From Mesoaciditogaceae bacterium (GTDB taxonomy: Bacteria; Thermotogota; Thermotogae; Mesoaciditogales; Mesoaciditogaceae), in NCBI GenBank assembly GCA_015486145.1, contig WFSH01000005.1, positions 1 to 10,116 of the forward strand: a DNA stretch of 10,116 nucleotides, in the 5' to 3' direction. The notes below the pieces were generated by a model. The model was given only the letters and a program-made list of their open reading frames with translations. It searched no databases and was not told the origin of the DNA. This document shows, one piece after another, positions 1 to 6,526 of the stretch (position 1 is the first letter of the stretch; every line of letters starts with the position of its first letter). The position numbers were made by a program, and so were the translations under genes.

Positions 1-698
1 CCACAATACACACAAGTCGTTTTTGTTTTCTTTGTCTCCCACCATCGTGCCTTACCTATAGACGGTTTCTCAACTATAGCACCAACCGGACATATCGTGG
101 CGCATTGTCCACAACTAACACAATCGGTTTTAGAAAGGGGAAGCTCATAAGGTGTGGTGGGCAACTCTTTGTACCCACGATACGCCATGGAATAGACACT
201 CATACCTTCCACTTCTTCACAAACTCTCACACACAATTGACACTGTATACACTTGTTCAAATCTCTTAAAATAAATTCGCTTGAGTCATCGATGGGTAAT
301 TTTCTGTTACCATAACCAAAAGTGGGTTCACCTTCCGGAAAGTATTTGTAAGCCAAGTCCTGCAAAGCGCAATTACCGTTCATGTCACATGTCATACATT
401 CGTTTGGATGTTCTGATAAAATAAGGGCCAAATTCATCTTTCTCGATTCACGAATTCTTTCACTCTCAGTTTTTATCTTCAAGCCTTCAACGATTGTCGT
501 CGTGCAAGAAGTGCTGAGGTTTTTTCTGCCTTCCACTTCAACAACGCACATTCGGCACGCACCAATGTTTTTTACAGATGGATGATAGCAAAGATGTGGA
601 ATGTCAAATCCTTTATCAAGGAGAAATTCCAAGAGATTTTTTCCTTCTTCTGCCACGTACTCTTTCCCATCTATTTCTATTTTCACCAATTTTCGCAC
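1..698 (-). CDS. Formate dehydrogenase alpha-like Fe-S/molybdopterin oxidoreductase, N-terminal part
   Basis: Partial gene; the first 232 codons are present and the C-terminal part lies beyond the left edge. Read on the minus strand, the protein shows in order: a [2Fe-2S] ferredoxin-type domain (Cys37, 48, 51, 65); a His-Cys3 cluster site (His97, Cys101, 104, 110), as in NuoG and related proteins; two ferredoxin [4Fe-4S] motifs (Cys150, 153, 156, 160 and Cys193, 196, 199, 203); and at the edge TCVYCG (Cys229, Cys232), which looks like the start of the [4Fe-4S] domain of molybdopterin oxidoreductases. This order is that of cytoplasmic NAD(P)-linked formate dehydrogenase alpha subunits. A [FeFe] hydrogenase shares the first four modules but should not carry the last motif. 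NuoG is an alternative, though it usually lacks the paired ferredoxin motifs. Start is GTG 698-696, with ribosome site GGGGAGG (714-708); a stop codon directly precedes this GTG in frame, so no earlier start is possible. Confidence 0.8.
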   Translation of the reverse strand, partial: MRKLVKIEIDGKEYVAEEGKNLLEFLLDKGFDIPHLCYHPSVKNIGACRMCVVEVEGRKNLSTSCTTTIVEGLKIKTESERIRESRKMNLALILSEHPNECMTCDMNGNCALQDLAYKYFPEGEPTFGYGNRKLPIDDSSEFILRDLNKCIQCQLCVRVCEEVEGMSVYSMAYRGYKELPTTPYELPLSKTDCVSCGQCATICPVGAIVEKPSIGKARWWETKKTKTTCVYC

Positions 699-802
699 TT
701 AAAAACGCCTCCCCTTTATACTTTTTACGCGGTTCAAAGATACCTTGCCAAAGTGCCAAATATCCATAACCATAAGCTTGCCGTTTTTTACACGTTAAAC
801 CT

Positions 803-830
803 ATTATATAACCACCACTTGCCTTGTCAA
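803..830 (-). promoter_or_regulatory. Consensus sigma-70-type promoter for the oxidoreductase gene
   Basis: On the minus strand TTGACA (830-825) and TATAAT (808-803) are both perfect consensus hexamers, separated by 16 bp. Transcription would begin near 796 and give a leader of about 98 nt before the GTG start at 698. I see no recognisable riboswitch in the leader. The match is strong for a gene expected to be regulated, so control may be by a repressor or be absent. Confidence 0.75.
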
Positions 831-848
831 CAAAATATATGTTAGAAT
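819..848 (+). promoter_or_regulatory. Candidate promoter for tRNA-Gln
   Basis: TTGCCT (819-824) and TAGAAT (843-848) are separated by 18 bp and would start transcription at about 855, just ahead of the mature tRNA 5' end at 858. A second reading, TTGTCA (824-829) with TATTTA (848-853), would start inside the tRNA and is less likely. The proposed -35 abuts the -35 of the divergent oxidoreductase promoter, so the two promoters overlap. Confidence 0.45.
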
Positions 849-857
849 ATTTACGAT

Positions 858-931
858 TGCGCGGTAGTGTAATGGTAGCACACGGGAATTTGGATCCCGG
901 TGTGGGGGTTCGAGTCCTCCCCGCGCAGCCA
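858..931 (+). tRNA. tRNA-Gln (anticodon TTG), CCA encoded
   Basis: The cloverleaf folds by eye. The acceptor stem TGCGCGG (858-864) pairs perfectly with CCGCGCA (921-927), followed by discriminator G928 and encoded CCA (929-931). The D arm is 867-881 and contains GGTAG. The anticodon stem CGGGA/TCCCG (883-887 with 895-899) encloses a 7-nt loop with anticodon TTG at 890-892. The variable loop has 4 nt, and the T arm is GGGGG/CCTCC around TTCGAGT (904-920). Anticodon TTG reads CAA and, through wobble, CAG. The weak U1-A72 first pair is typical of glutamine tRNAs. Confidence 0.97.
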
Positions 932-1120
932 GTATAAGGCTCCCGTTTAGGAGGTTCGAGGCGATATTAAAATCCCCCTCATTTTGAGGGGGAATGTTTT
1001 CCTAAAGGGAGATATTCACGAACTCCACGTTGAAGTTGACCTCCCTTTAGTAATTGTTGGTCAGCTCTGAGGAGAGTTCAAAAAACGTTACACACCACTA
1101 TCGTGCAGAGAATCAATTTA
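932..1120 (+). other. Noncoding stretch with nested inverted repeats
   Basis: No credible gene lies here. Besides the terminator, a perfect 10-bp inverted repeat is present: CTAAAGGGAG (1002-1011) and CTCCCTTTAG (1041-1050). It encloses an imperfect palindrome, AACTCCACGTTGAAGTT (1021-1037). A near copy of the right arm, CTCCCGTTTAGG (940-951), could pair instead with 1001-1011, with one bulged base. A smaller hairpin, CTCT...AGAG, sits at 1065-1076. This may be a structured RNA, a decayed repeat, or chance; I cannot assign a family. Confidence 0.4.
973..1000 (+). terminator. Hairpin terminator downstream of tRNA-Gln
   Basis: CCCCCTC (974-980) pairs with GAGGGGG (986-992) around ATTTT, extended by T973-A993, and is followed by AATGTTTT. 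The stem is very stable but the U tract is interrupted, so efficiency on the plus strand may be moderate. On the minus strand the stem is followed by ATTTTAA, so it may also block antisense reading. Confidence 0.75.
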
Positions 1121-1129
1121 TGATATAAT
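1121..1129 (+). promoter_or_regulatory. Extended -10 promoter for the wecA-like / nucleoside kinase unit
   Basis: TGATATAAT is a TGn element joined to a perfect TATAAT (1124-1129). No good -35 lies 16-18 bp upstream, as is common for extended -10 promoters. Transcription would start near 1136 and leave a leader of about 38 nt before the TTG start at 1174. Confidence 0.65.
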
Positions 1130-1173
1130 CTACGAGCCATTCACAGATAAAGATACATTGAAAGGGATAAATT

Positions 1174-2190
1174 TTGGAAAAACTTATTGTGGCCGTTGGG
1201 GCGTTCACTGCAACTTTAATAGTAACTCCTCTGGCTATCTTCCTGGCAAAATCAAAGGGATGGGTGGACTTCCCAAATGAAAGGAAGATACATAAAGTTC
1301 CAATGCCGCGAATTGGTGGATTGGGAATATTCGCGGGAATTGTTACGGGTGTCATTTTAGCCGGCTTCCTGGAAAAGCAAACTTGGCCATTCCTTCTCCT
1401 CATACCCCTTTCTTTAATTTCAACGATGGGTTTTGTTGACGATGTAAAGGAACTGTCTTTTAAAACGAAATTCGCCGTTCAAATTTTAGCTGGTGTTCTT
1501 GCTGTATTTCTCGTTGGGGCAAATGTGCCGGCCATTGCCAATCCGTTTGGTCAAACCAAGATAAATTTTGGTATTTTTGGCCCAGTAATTGCTGTAATAT
1601 GGATGGTGGGTATAACCAATGCGATAAATCTTTCAGATGGTCTTGATGGCCTTGCGGCTGGCATAAGTGCAATAGCAGCACTGACATTGGCAGTTACATC
1701 GGCCAGGGTAAATGTTACGACCGCTCTCGTTGCTTTGAGTGTGTTCGCTTCATCGATCGCGTTCTTGAGATACAATTTTCATCCTGCCAAAACTTTCATG
1801 GGAGATACCGGAAGCCAACTGCTTGGATTTTCTCTTGCCGTGATTTCGATAAAAGGAGCATCACTTTCGGCTTCTGCACTATCATTAGCTGTTCCCATAC
1901 TTGCCATTGGAATACCTATTTTAGACACAACGTACGCTTTCATTCGACGAATGCGCAAAGGAGGAAATCCATTCTTGCCAGACAAAATGCATATCCATCA
2001 CCAACTCCTGAGCATAGGATTTTCCCACGTTGGAGCGGTAATTTTCATATATGCGATCAGTTTTTCGCTTGCGTTGATAGCCATGTTTTTTAGAGGCAAA
2101 CACGTGTTGACCTTTCTTGCGTTTTACGCGCTCATCACAATTGGGTTGCTCGCTTTCTTAAAGGTCATGCGTAATAAAAAAGGGAGGTGA
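1174..2190 (+). CDS. WecA/TagO-type undecaprenyl-phosphate N-acetylglucosaminyl 1-phosphate transferase
   Basis: Integral membrane enzyme of the polyprenyl-phosphate HexNAc-1-phosphate transferase family. It moves a sugar-1-phosphate, usually GlcNAc-1-P from UDP-GlcNAc, onto undecaprenyl phosphate at the cytoplasmic face, which primes cell-surface polysaccharide synthesis. The 338-residue protein is about ten hydrophobic segments with the family's cytoplasmic motifs: HKVPMPRIGG (40-49), the metal-binding Asp pair in FVDD (Asp89, Asp90), NAINLSDGLDG (149-159; Asp155, Asp158), FMGDTGS (208-214; Asp211) and HIHH (273-276). The HIHH motif points to WecA/TagO rather than MraY. The start is TTG 1174-1176, with AAAGGG (1161-1166) 7 nt upstream; the first hydrophobic segment begins at once. 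The stop codon overlaps the ribosome site of the next gene, so the two are probably translationally coupled. The sugar specificity and the polymer made cannot be read from the sequence. Confidence 0.92.
   Translation: MEKLIVAVGAFTATLIVTPLAIFLAKSKGWVDFPNERKIHKVPMPRIGGLGIFAGIVTGVILAGFLEKQTWPFLLLIPLSLISTMGFVDDVKELSFKTKFAVQILAGVLAVFLVGANVPAIANPFGQTKINFGIFGPVIAVIWMVGITNAINLSDGLDGLAAGISAIAALTLAVTSARVNVTTALVALSVFASSIAFLRYNFHPAKTFMGDTGSQLLGFSLAVISIKGASLSASALSLAVPILAIGIPILDTTYAFIRRMRKGGNPFLPDKMHIHHQLLSIGFSHVGAVIFIYAISFSLALIAMFFRGKHVLTFLAFYALITIGLLAFLKVMRNKKGR
2181..2190 (+). promoter_or_regulatory. Ribosome binding site that decides the nucleoside kinase start
   Basis: AGGGAGGTGA is a near-perfect Shine-Dalgarno site. 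Its GTG (2187-2189) is in frame with the kinase but lies within the site itself, so it cannot be the start. The ATG at 2196, 8 nt after GGAGG, is the correct one. The TGA of the upstream gene is also inside this site. Confidence 0.85.
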
Positions 2191-2195
2191 ACGTT

Positions 2196-3857
2196 ATGTC
2201 CGATACTTTAAAAATCAAGCTACTCAAAACGGGAGAAACGATTGAGTATCCAAAGGGAATTACCCTTGAAGCAATCTCAAAAGAGTACCAAAATTTGTAC
2301 GATTCTGAAATAGTTGCCGCCAGAGTTAACAACGACATAAGGGAGCTTTTCAAAACTTTAGAGAGAGATTCAGAAGTTGATTTTATAGATCTCACGGATG
2401 AAGATGGCATAAGAATATATCAAAGAGGGCTGATGTTTTTAGCTTACATAGCATCATTGGAAGTTTTTCCAGACAAAACTTTAAAAGTTCGGCATTCGCT
2501 TGGAAAGGGACTATATTGCGAATTCGATGGATGGGTGCCACCAAGTGAGGCTATCAACAAGATAAAAGAAAAGATGCGTGAACTCGTCGAGGAAGGCATA
2601 CCTTTCGTCAAAGAAGAACTCTACAAGTTTGATGCCCTTGAGCTTTTTAAAAAACACGGCATGTACGATAAAATAGAGCTTTTGAAATACCGAACGAAAT
2701 CGACGATAAACGTCTATTGGTGTGGTAAATATTTTAACTACTACTACGGTCACATGGTACCATCCACTTCATACATAAAACTCTTTGACATAGTAAAAAT
2801 CAACAAGGGATTTGTTTTGGTGCATCCGGACATAACTTCTCCCAAGGCTCTTCCAGAATACATACCTCAACCCAAAATGGCCAAAGCTTATGAAGATCGA
2901 GAAAAATGGGCAAAAATAGTTGACATGGAAAACGTTGGAGATCTCAACAAACTCGTTGCCAGTGGAAGAGCGCGGGAATTGGTTATGATGTGCGAATTGC
3001 TCCATGAAAAAGAAATATCACGCATCGCTGACGACATAACATCACGCGGCAATGTAAAACTCGTGCTTATCTCCGGGCCTTCTTCGTCGGGTAAGACCAC
3101 CTTTTCCAAAAGGCTCGCTCTTCAGCTGAGAGTGAACGGATTCGAACCGTATCCACTGTCACTCGATGATTATTTCGTTGAAAGAGACAAAACCCCATTG
3201 GGCCCAGATGGAAAACCAGACTTTGAATCTTTAAAGGCTCTTGATGTGGGATTGTTCAATCACGTTTTGAACACCATATTCGAAGGCAAGGAAGTTGAAA
3301 TACCCAAATTCAACTTCAAAACGGGGAAACGTGAATACAAGGGAAACGTGGTAAAACCTACGGGAAAAACCATTCTCATCGTTGAAGGAATCCACGGTTT
3401 GAATCCAGAACTCACCGGCGAAGTCGATGATTCTTTGAAATACCGCATATACGTAAGTGCTCTCACACAAATGAACTTAGATGATGACAACAGAATACCC
3501 ACAACAGATGTCCGAATACTCAGACGCATGGTTAGAGATTACAATTTTCGAGGTCACAGTGCCTTGAAAACCTTACAGATGTGGCCCTCTGTTAGAATGG
3601 GTGAAGAACGTAACATATTTCCCTATCAAGAGAAGGCACATGTAATGTTTAATTCTTCACTTCCTTATGAACTCGCCGTTCTGAAAAATTTCGTCACACC
3701 CCTCCTTCTCCAAGTTGACAATTCCACTCCGATGTACAGTCAAGCCAGGAGACTCATAAGGTTCCTCGATTATTTTTTACCAATTATTGATTTCGATGTT
3801 ATCCCATCCACTTCTATAATCAGAGAGTTTATTGGCAGAAGTTATTTCCACTACTGA
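2196..3857 (+). CDS. Uridine kinase-like nucleoside kinase with N-terminal TGS and ThrRS-like domains
   Basis: Predicted cytoplasmic nucleoside kinase of 553 residues. The N-terminal 65 residues resemble a TGS domain. The next 160 or so resemble the second additional domain of threonyl-tRNA synthetase (for example HSLGKGLYCEF at 100-110). The C-terminal half is a uridine/phosphoribulokinase-type P-loop kinase: Walker A GPSSSGKT (294-301), SLDDYF (322-327) with the probable catalytic Asp pair, the GPDGKPDFESLKALD segment (336-350) typical of uridine kinases, VEGIHGLN (396-403), and the lid-like arginine-rich RRMVRDYNFRGHSA (443-456). The same fused architecture is known from Thermotoga, clostridia and Bacteroidetes, where it is annotated as uridine kinase or nucleoside kinase. 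The usual role would be ATP- or GTP-dependent phosphorylation of uridine/cytidine for salvage; the exact substrate is not shown. The role of the synthetase-like part is unknown. Nothing like a terminator follows, so reading through into nrdJ is possible. Confidence 0.88.
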   Translation: MSDTLKIKLLKTGETIEYPKGITLEAISKEYQNLYDSEIVAARVNNDIRELFKTLERDSEVDFIDLTDEDGIRIYQRGLMFLAYIASLEVFPDKTLKVRHSLGKGLYCEFDGWVPPSEAINKIKEKMRELVEEGIPFVKEELYKFDALELFKKHGMYDKIELLKYRTKSTINVYWCGKYFNYYYGHMVPSTSYIKLFDIVKINKGFVLVHPDITSPKALPEYIPQPKMAKAYEDREKWAKIVDMENVGDLNKLVASGRARELVMMCELLHEKEISRIADDITSRGNVKLVLISGPSSSGKTTFSKRLALQLRVNGFEPYPLSLDDYFVERDKTPLGPDGKPDFESLKALDVGLFNHVLNTIFEGKEVEIPKFNFKTGKREYKGNVVKPTGKTILIVEGIHGLNPELTGEVDDSLKYRIYVSALTQMNLDDDNRIPTTDVRILRRMVRDYNFRGHSALKTLQMWPSVRMGEERNIFPYQEKAHVMFNSSLPYELAVLKNFVTPLLLQVDNSTPMYSQARRLIRFLDYFLPIIDFDVIPSTSIIREFIGRSYFHY

Positions 3858-3884
3858 TCCACTCTCCCAAAAACCGAAATAATA

Positions 3885-3900
3885 TCGCTATATATAGTAT
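3885..3900 (+). promoter_or_regulatory. NrdR box 1
   Basis: The 16-bp site centred at 3892.5 has the core CTATATATAG, a perfect palindrome, and agrees at about 13 of 16 positions with the NrdR-box pattern acaCwATATATwGtgt as I remember it. NrdR is the zinc-finger/ATP-cone repressor of ribonucleotide reductase genes in most bacteria. The box covers the -35 region of the nrdJ promoter. Confidence 0.85.
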
Positions 3901-3910
3901 GGTAATAAAA

Positions 3911-3919
3911 TGCTATACT
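3911..3919 (+). promoter_or_regulatory. Extended -10 promoter of nrdJ
   Basis: TGCTATACT combines a TGn element with TATACT (3914-3919). No consensus -35 is seen 17 bp upstream, where NrdR box 1 lies. Transcription would begin near 3926, inside NrdR box 2, leaving a leader of about 29 nt. The promoter is therefore occluded when both boxes are bound. Confidence 0.65.
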
Positions 3920-3930
3920 ATATGTAGCGT
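3915..3930 (+). promoter_or_regulatory. NrdR box 2
   Basis: The core is CTATATGTAG (3918-3927), and the site again matches about 13 of 16 pattern positions. Its centre at 3922.5 is exactly 30 bp from that of box 1, about three helical turns, so the two lie on the same face of the DNA as expected for tandem NrdR sites. The flanks make the pair an inverted repeat: CGCTATATATAGTAT against ATACTATATGTAGCG. Confidence 0.85.
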
Positions 3931-3954
3931 TATTTTTAGGGAGGGATTTTACAA

Positions 3955-6477
3955 ATGTTGTCTCAAATATTGGGCAGATTCTTTGACAGGCAACCAAGTC
4001 AAAATGCCATGAGAATACTGAAGGAAAGATACTTTTGGAAAAATCAAAAAGGTATGTTCGTAGAAAAAAGTTGGGATGACATATCTAAAAGAGTGGCAAG
4101 AGTTGTGGCAACTGCTGAACTTCTCAATCCAAAAATGAAGAAAAAGACGGATGACGAAAAACTTGAATATGTAAAAAATTGGGAAAAGAAGTTCTTCAAA
4201 ATTCTAAAAGCACGGCTTTTCATTCCAAACAGTCCAACTCTTTTCAACGCTGGAAGTGGTATCGATACCGAACTCTTACACAAAGACATCGATGAGATGA
4301 CGCTTAAAGATTACGAGTCCATATATCATAGCCGAAATGAGCTTCACATGTTAAGTGCCTGCTTCGTAGTGCCAGTTGAAGACAGCATAGAAGGGATATT
4401 TGATGCCGTTAAAAACTACGCTTTGATCACCAAAGCTGGAGGTGGTGTTGGTTCTAATTTTTCCAGTCTGAGACCCAAAGGTGCTTTCGTGGCGGGTACT
4501 TCTGGACGTTCGTCAGGACCGGTAAGTTTCATGCATGTTTTTAATTCTGCCACAGCGGTGGTGGAACAAGGTTACAAACGTCGTGGTGCGTTAATGGGTA
4601 TACTTGATATCACACATCCAGATATAGAAGAGTTTATAGAAGCAAAGAAGCACAACACGGGAGAGTCAATTCTCAAATTTTTCAACATATCCGTTTCGAT
4701 AAAGAACAAAACGGAGATCTTAGAAGCCTATGAAAAAGATGGAGAAATAGAACTTTTTCATCCCAAAGGAAACGAGAAAAAGCGTATTAGAATCAGGAAA
4801 CTCCTCAGAAAAATAGCTGAAAACGCTTGGAAAACTGGCGATCCAGGCTTAGCCATTCTTGACGAGATGAACAAGCACAACGCTCTTTACCCTCTAAAAG
4901 TGATAGAATCCACCAATCCTTGCGGAGAAATAGGTCTTCCCCCCTTTGAGGCTTGTAATTTAGGTTCAATAGATGTTGCAAAATTTTTTTATGAGGGAAA
5001 ATTCGATCATGAGGCATTCAAAGAGTTAAGTAGGATAGCGGTGAGATTCTTGGATGACGTCATCGATGTGAACGTTTTTCCGTTGCCAGAAATAGATGAA
5101 GCGGTGAAAAACTCCAGACGCCTCGGGCTTGGTATCATGGGATTTGCCGATCTCCTGTACATGATGAACATACCGTACGATTCTGAAGAAGGCAGAAAAT
5201 TTGCATCCAACCTCATGGCGGAATTGGCACTTGAAGCACATCAGACTTCATATGAATTGGGAATTGAGAAGGGAAATTTCCCACTTTACGATCGGAGTCG
5301 ATACACAACCGAACAAGATTTCATACCGTTTGCAATGGGCTCTTCTGACCTCGATGATGAAATAAGAAAGAGATTTAGCGATACCATCTCGAAAGCTCAC
5401 AGAAATGTTGCGGTTTTGACGGTCGCACCAACCGGTTCCATATCCAACATTGCCGACACATCTTCGGGGCTCGAACCAAATTTTTTGCTCGCATACACCA
5501 GATACATGAACAAATCTGATGGCTCAAAAGAAGCTCTCATCTATGTAAATCACGTACTTGAAGAACGTCTTGGAAACATGCTAAACGAGGAAATAAAAGA
5601 GAAGATCATAAAAAATGGTACTCTCAAGAATATAAAAGATATCCCAGAAAAAATCAAGAGAGTTTTTGTAGTGAGTCATGACATCTCACCAGATGATCAT
5701 CTTCTCATGCAAGAAGCCTTCCAAAATTACGTCGATAACAACATATCCAAAACTATAAATTTACCTAATTCTGCCACAGTGGAAGATGTATTGAACATCT
5801 ACTTAAAGGCGTTGAGATCCAACGTTAGGGGAGTTACCATATATCGAGATGGTTCTCTTCAAACGCAAGTTCTTAATTCCAACAAGAATGTAAAAACCAA
5901 AGATGCCCCAAGGGTTAAATTTTTCATACTCGATGAACATCATCGGTTGAGAGCACGACCAAGAAAAAATACGCTGAGATCTGTCACCAGAAAGTACAGG
6001 CGCAATTCCGGAACGACCTATATTACGGTAAGTTTTGACGATTCTGGAGAAGCGATTGAAGTCTTTGTCTCCAACGGTGGAGAAACTGCTGAAATAATAG
6101 GAAGACTCTCTTCTGTGGCACTTAGATCGGGAGTTTCAATAGAAGAAATTCTCGAACAACTTCAAAAGGTCAAAGGAGATTACTCGAGAGGAGTGGCCAA
6201 TGAAATAAAAAAGGCGATCGAAGATTTCTCCGAGCTCTGGACATCCACGTACGAAGAAGCCAAAGATGAAGTTATTCACGTGGATGGAAGTAGAAGGACA
6301 CCTGAAGAAATAGAAAAATTCGTGCTCGCAAACGATCTAAAGTGGTACAACGATTATTACATTGATGACGATGGAAACACGTATTGCCCCATGTGTCTAT
6401 CAAAGAACTCTTTGGTAAATCAAGAAGGATGCGTTACCTGCATGAACTGTAACTGGTCCAAATGCACGGTGAGTTAA
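3955..6477 (+). CDS. nrdJ: Adenosylcobalamin-dependent (class II) ribonucleoside reductase
   Basis: Reduces ribonucleotides to deoxyribonucleotides, using adenosylcobalamin to make the active-site thiyl radical, so it works with or without oxygen. The 840-residue length suits the family. Visible landmarks: NSPTLFNAG (92-100); SACF with Cys136, one half of the reducible cysteine pair; NPCGEIGL (321-328) with Asn321, radical Cys323 and Glu325; Cys334, the other half of the pair; APTGSIS (491-497), a phosphate-binding segment; GLEPNFLLAYTR (505-516). A TSCPD-type domain covers roughly 665-740, and a C-terminal cysteine cluster (Cys811, 814, 826, 829, 832, 837) combines a zinc-ribbon pattern with probable shuttle cysteines that re-reduce the active site. 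No intein is inserted at the usual active-site positions. The start ATG is 10 nt after GGGAGG (3939-3944). The upstream NrdR boxes imply repression when dATP is plentiful. No NrdR gene or B12 riboswitch is in view. Confidence 0.96.
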   Translation: MLSQILGRFFDRQPSQNAMRILKERYFWKNQKGMFVEKSWDDISKRVARVVATAELLNPKMKKKTDDEKLEYVKNWEKKFFKILKARLFIPNSPTLFNAGSGIDTELLHKDIDEMTLKDYESIYHSRNELHMLSACFVVPVEDSIEGIFDAVKNYALITKAGGGVGSNFSSLRPKGAFVAGTSGRSSGPVSFMHVFNSATAVVEQGYKRRGALMGILDITHPDIEEFIEAKKHNTGESILKFFNISVSIKNKTEILEAYEKDGEIELFHPKGNEKKRIRIRKLLRKIAENAWKTGDPGLAILDEMNKHNALYPLKVIESTNPCGEIGLPPFEACNLGSIDVAKFFYEGKFDHEAFKELSRIAVRFLDDVIDVNVFPLPEIDEAVKNSRRLGLGIMGFADLLYMMNIPYDSEEGRKFASNLMAELALEAHQTSYELGIEKGNFPLYDRSRYTTEQDFIPFAMGSSDLDDEIRKRFSDTISKAHRNVAVLTVAPTGSISNIADTSSGLEPNFLLAYTRYMNKSDGSKEALIYVNHVLEERLGNMLNEEIKEKIIKNGTLKNIKDIPEKIKRVFVVSHDISPDDHLLMQEAFQNYVDNNISKTINLPNSATVEDVLNIYLKALRSNVRGVTIYRDGSLQTQVLNSNKNVKTKDAPRVKFFILDEHHRLRARPRKNTLRSVTRKYRRNSGTTYITVSFDDSGEAIEVFVSNGGETAEIIGRLSSVALRSGVSIEEILEQLQKVKGDYSRGVANEIKKAIEDFSELWTSTYEEAKDEVIHVDGSRRTPEEIEKFVLANDLKWYNDYYIDDDGNTYCPMCLSKNSLVNQEGCVTCMNCNWSKCTVS

Positions 6478-6508
6478 AAAAGCGGCACGCGTATGCATGC
6501 CGCTTTTT
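6477..6508. terminator. Bidirectional terminator between nrdJ and the convergent amidinohydrolase gene
   Basis: GCGGCA (6482-6487) pairs with TGCCGC (6498-6503), and the stem extends through AAAAA/TTTTT on either side to 6477 and 6508. A T run follows the stem on both strands, so it can end nrdJ from the left and the convergent gene from the right. Confidence 0.9.
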
Positions 6509-6526
6509 GTACATTTTCACACCTTT

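Noticed and set aside
382..845. Short plus-strand open frames over the oxidoreductase gene and its leader
   Set aside because: They lie antisense to a gene with clear cysteine-cluster motifs or to its leader, have no recognisable domains and lack good ribosome sites.
946..1050. Second tRNA or tRNA remnant suggested by GGTTCGAG (953-960), shared with the T arm of tRNA-Gln
   Set aside because: No acceptor or anticodon stem can be built around it; an 8-nt match so near a tRNA is weak evidence of an attachment site.
3858..3954. B12 riboswitch upstream of the B12-dependent reductase
   Set aside because: The space is under 100 bp, is occupied by the promoter and NrdR boxes, and shows no B12-box-like sequence.
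3955..6477. Possible intein in nrdJ, a common insertion target
   Set aside because: The motifs around Cys136, Cys323, Cys334 and the APTGSIS segment are continuous and the 840-residue length is normal.
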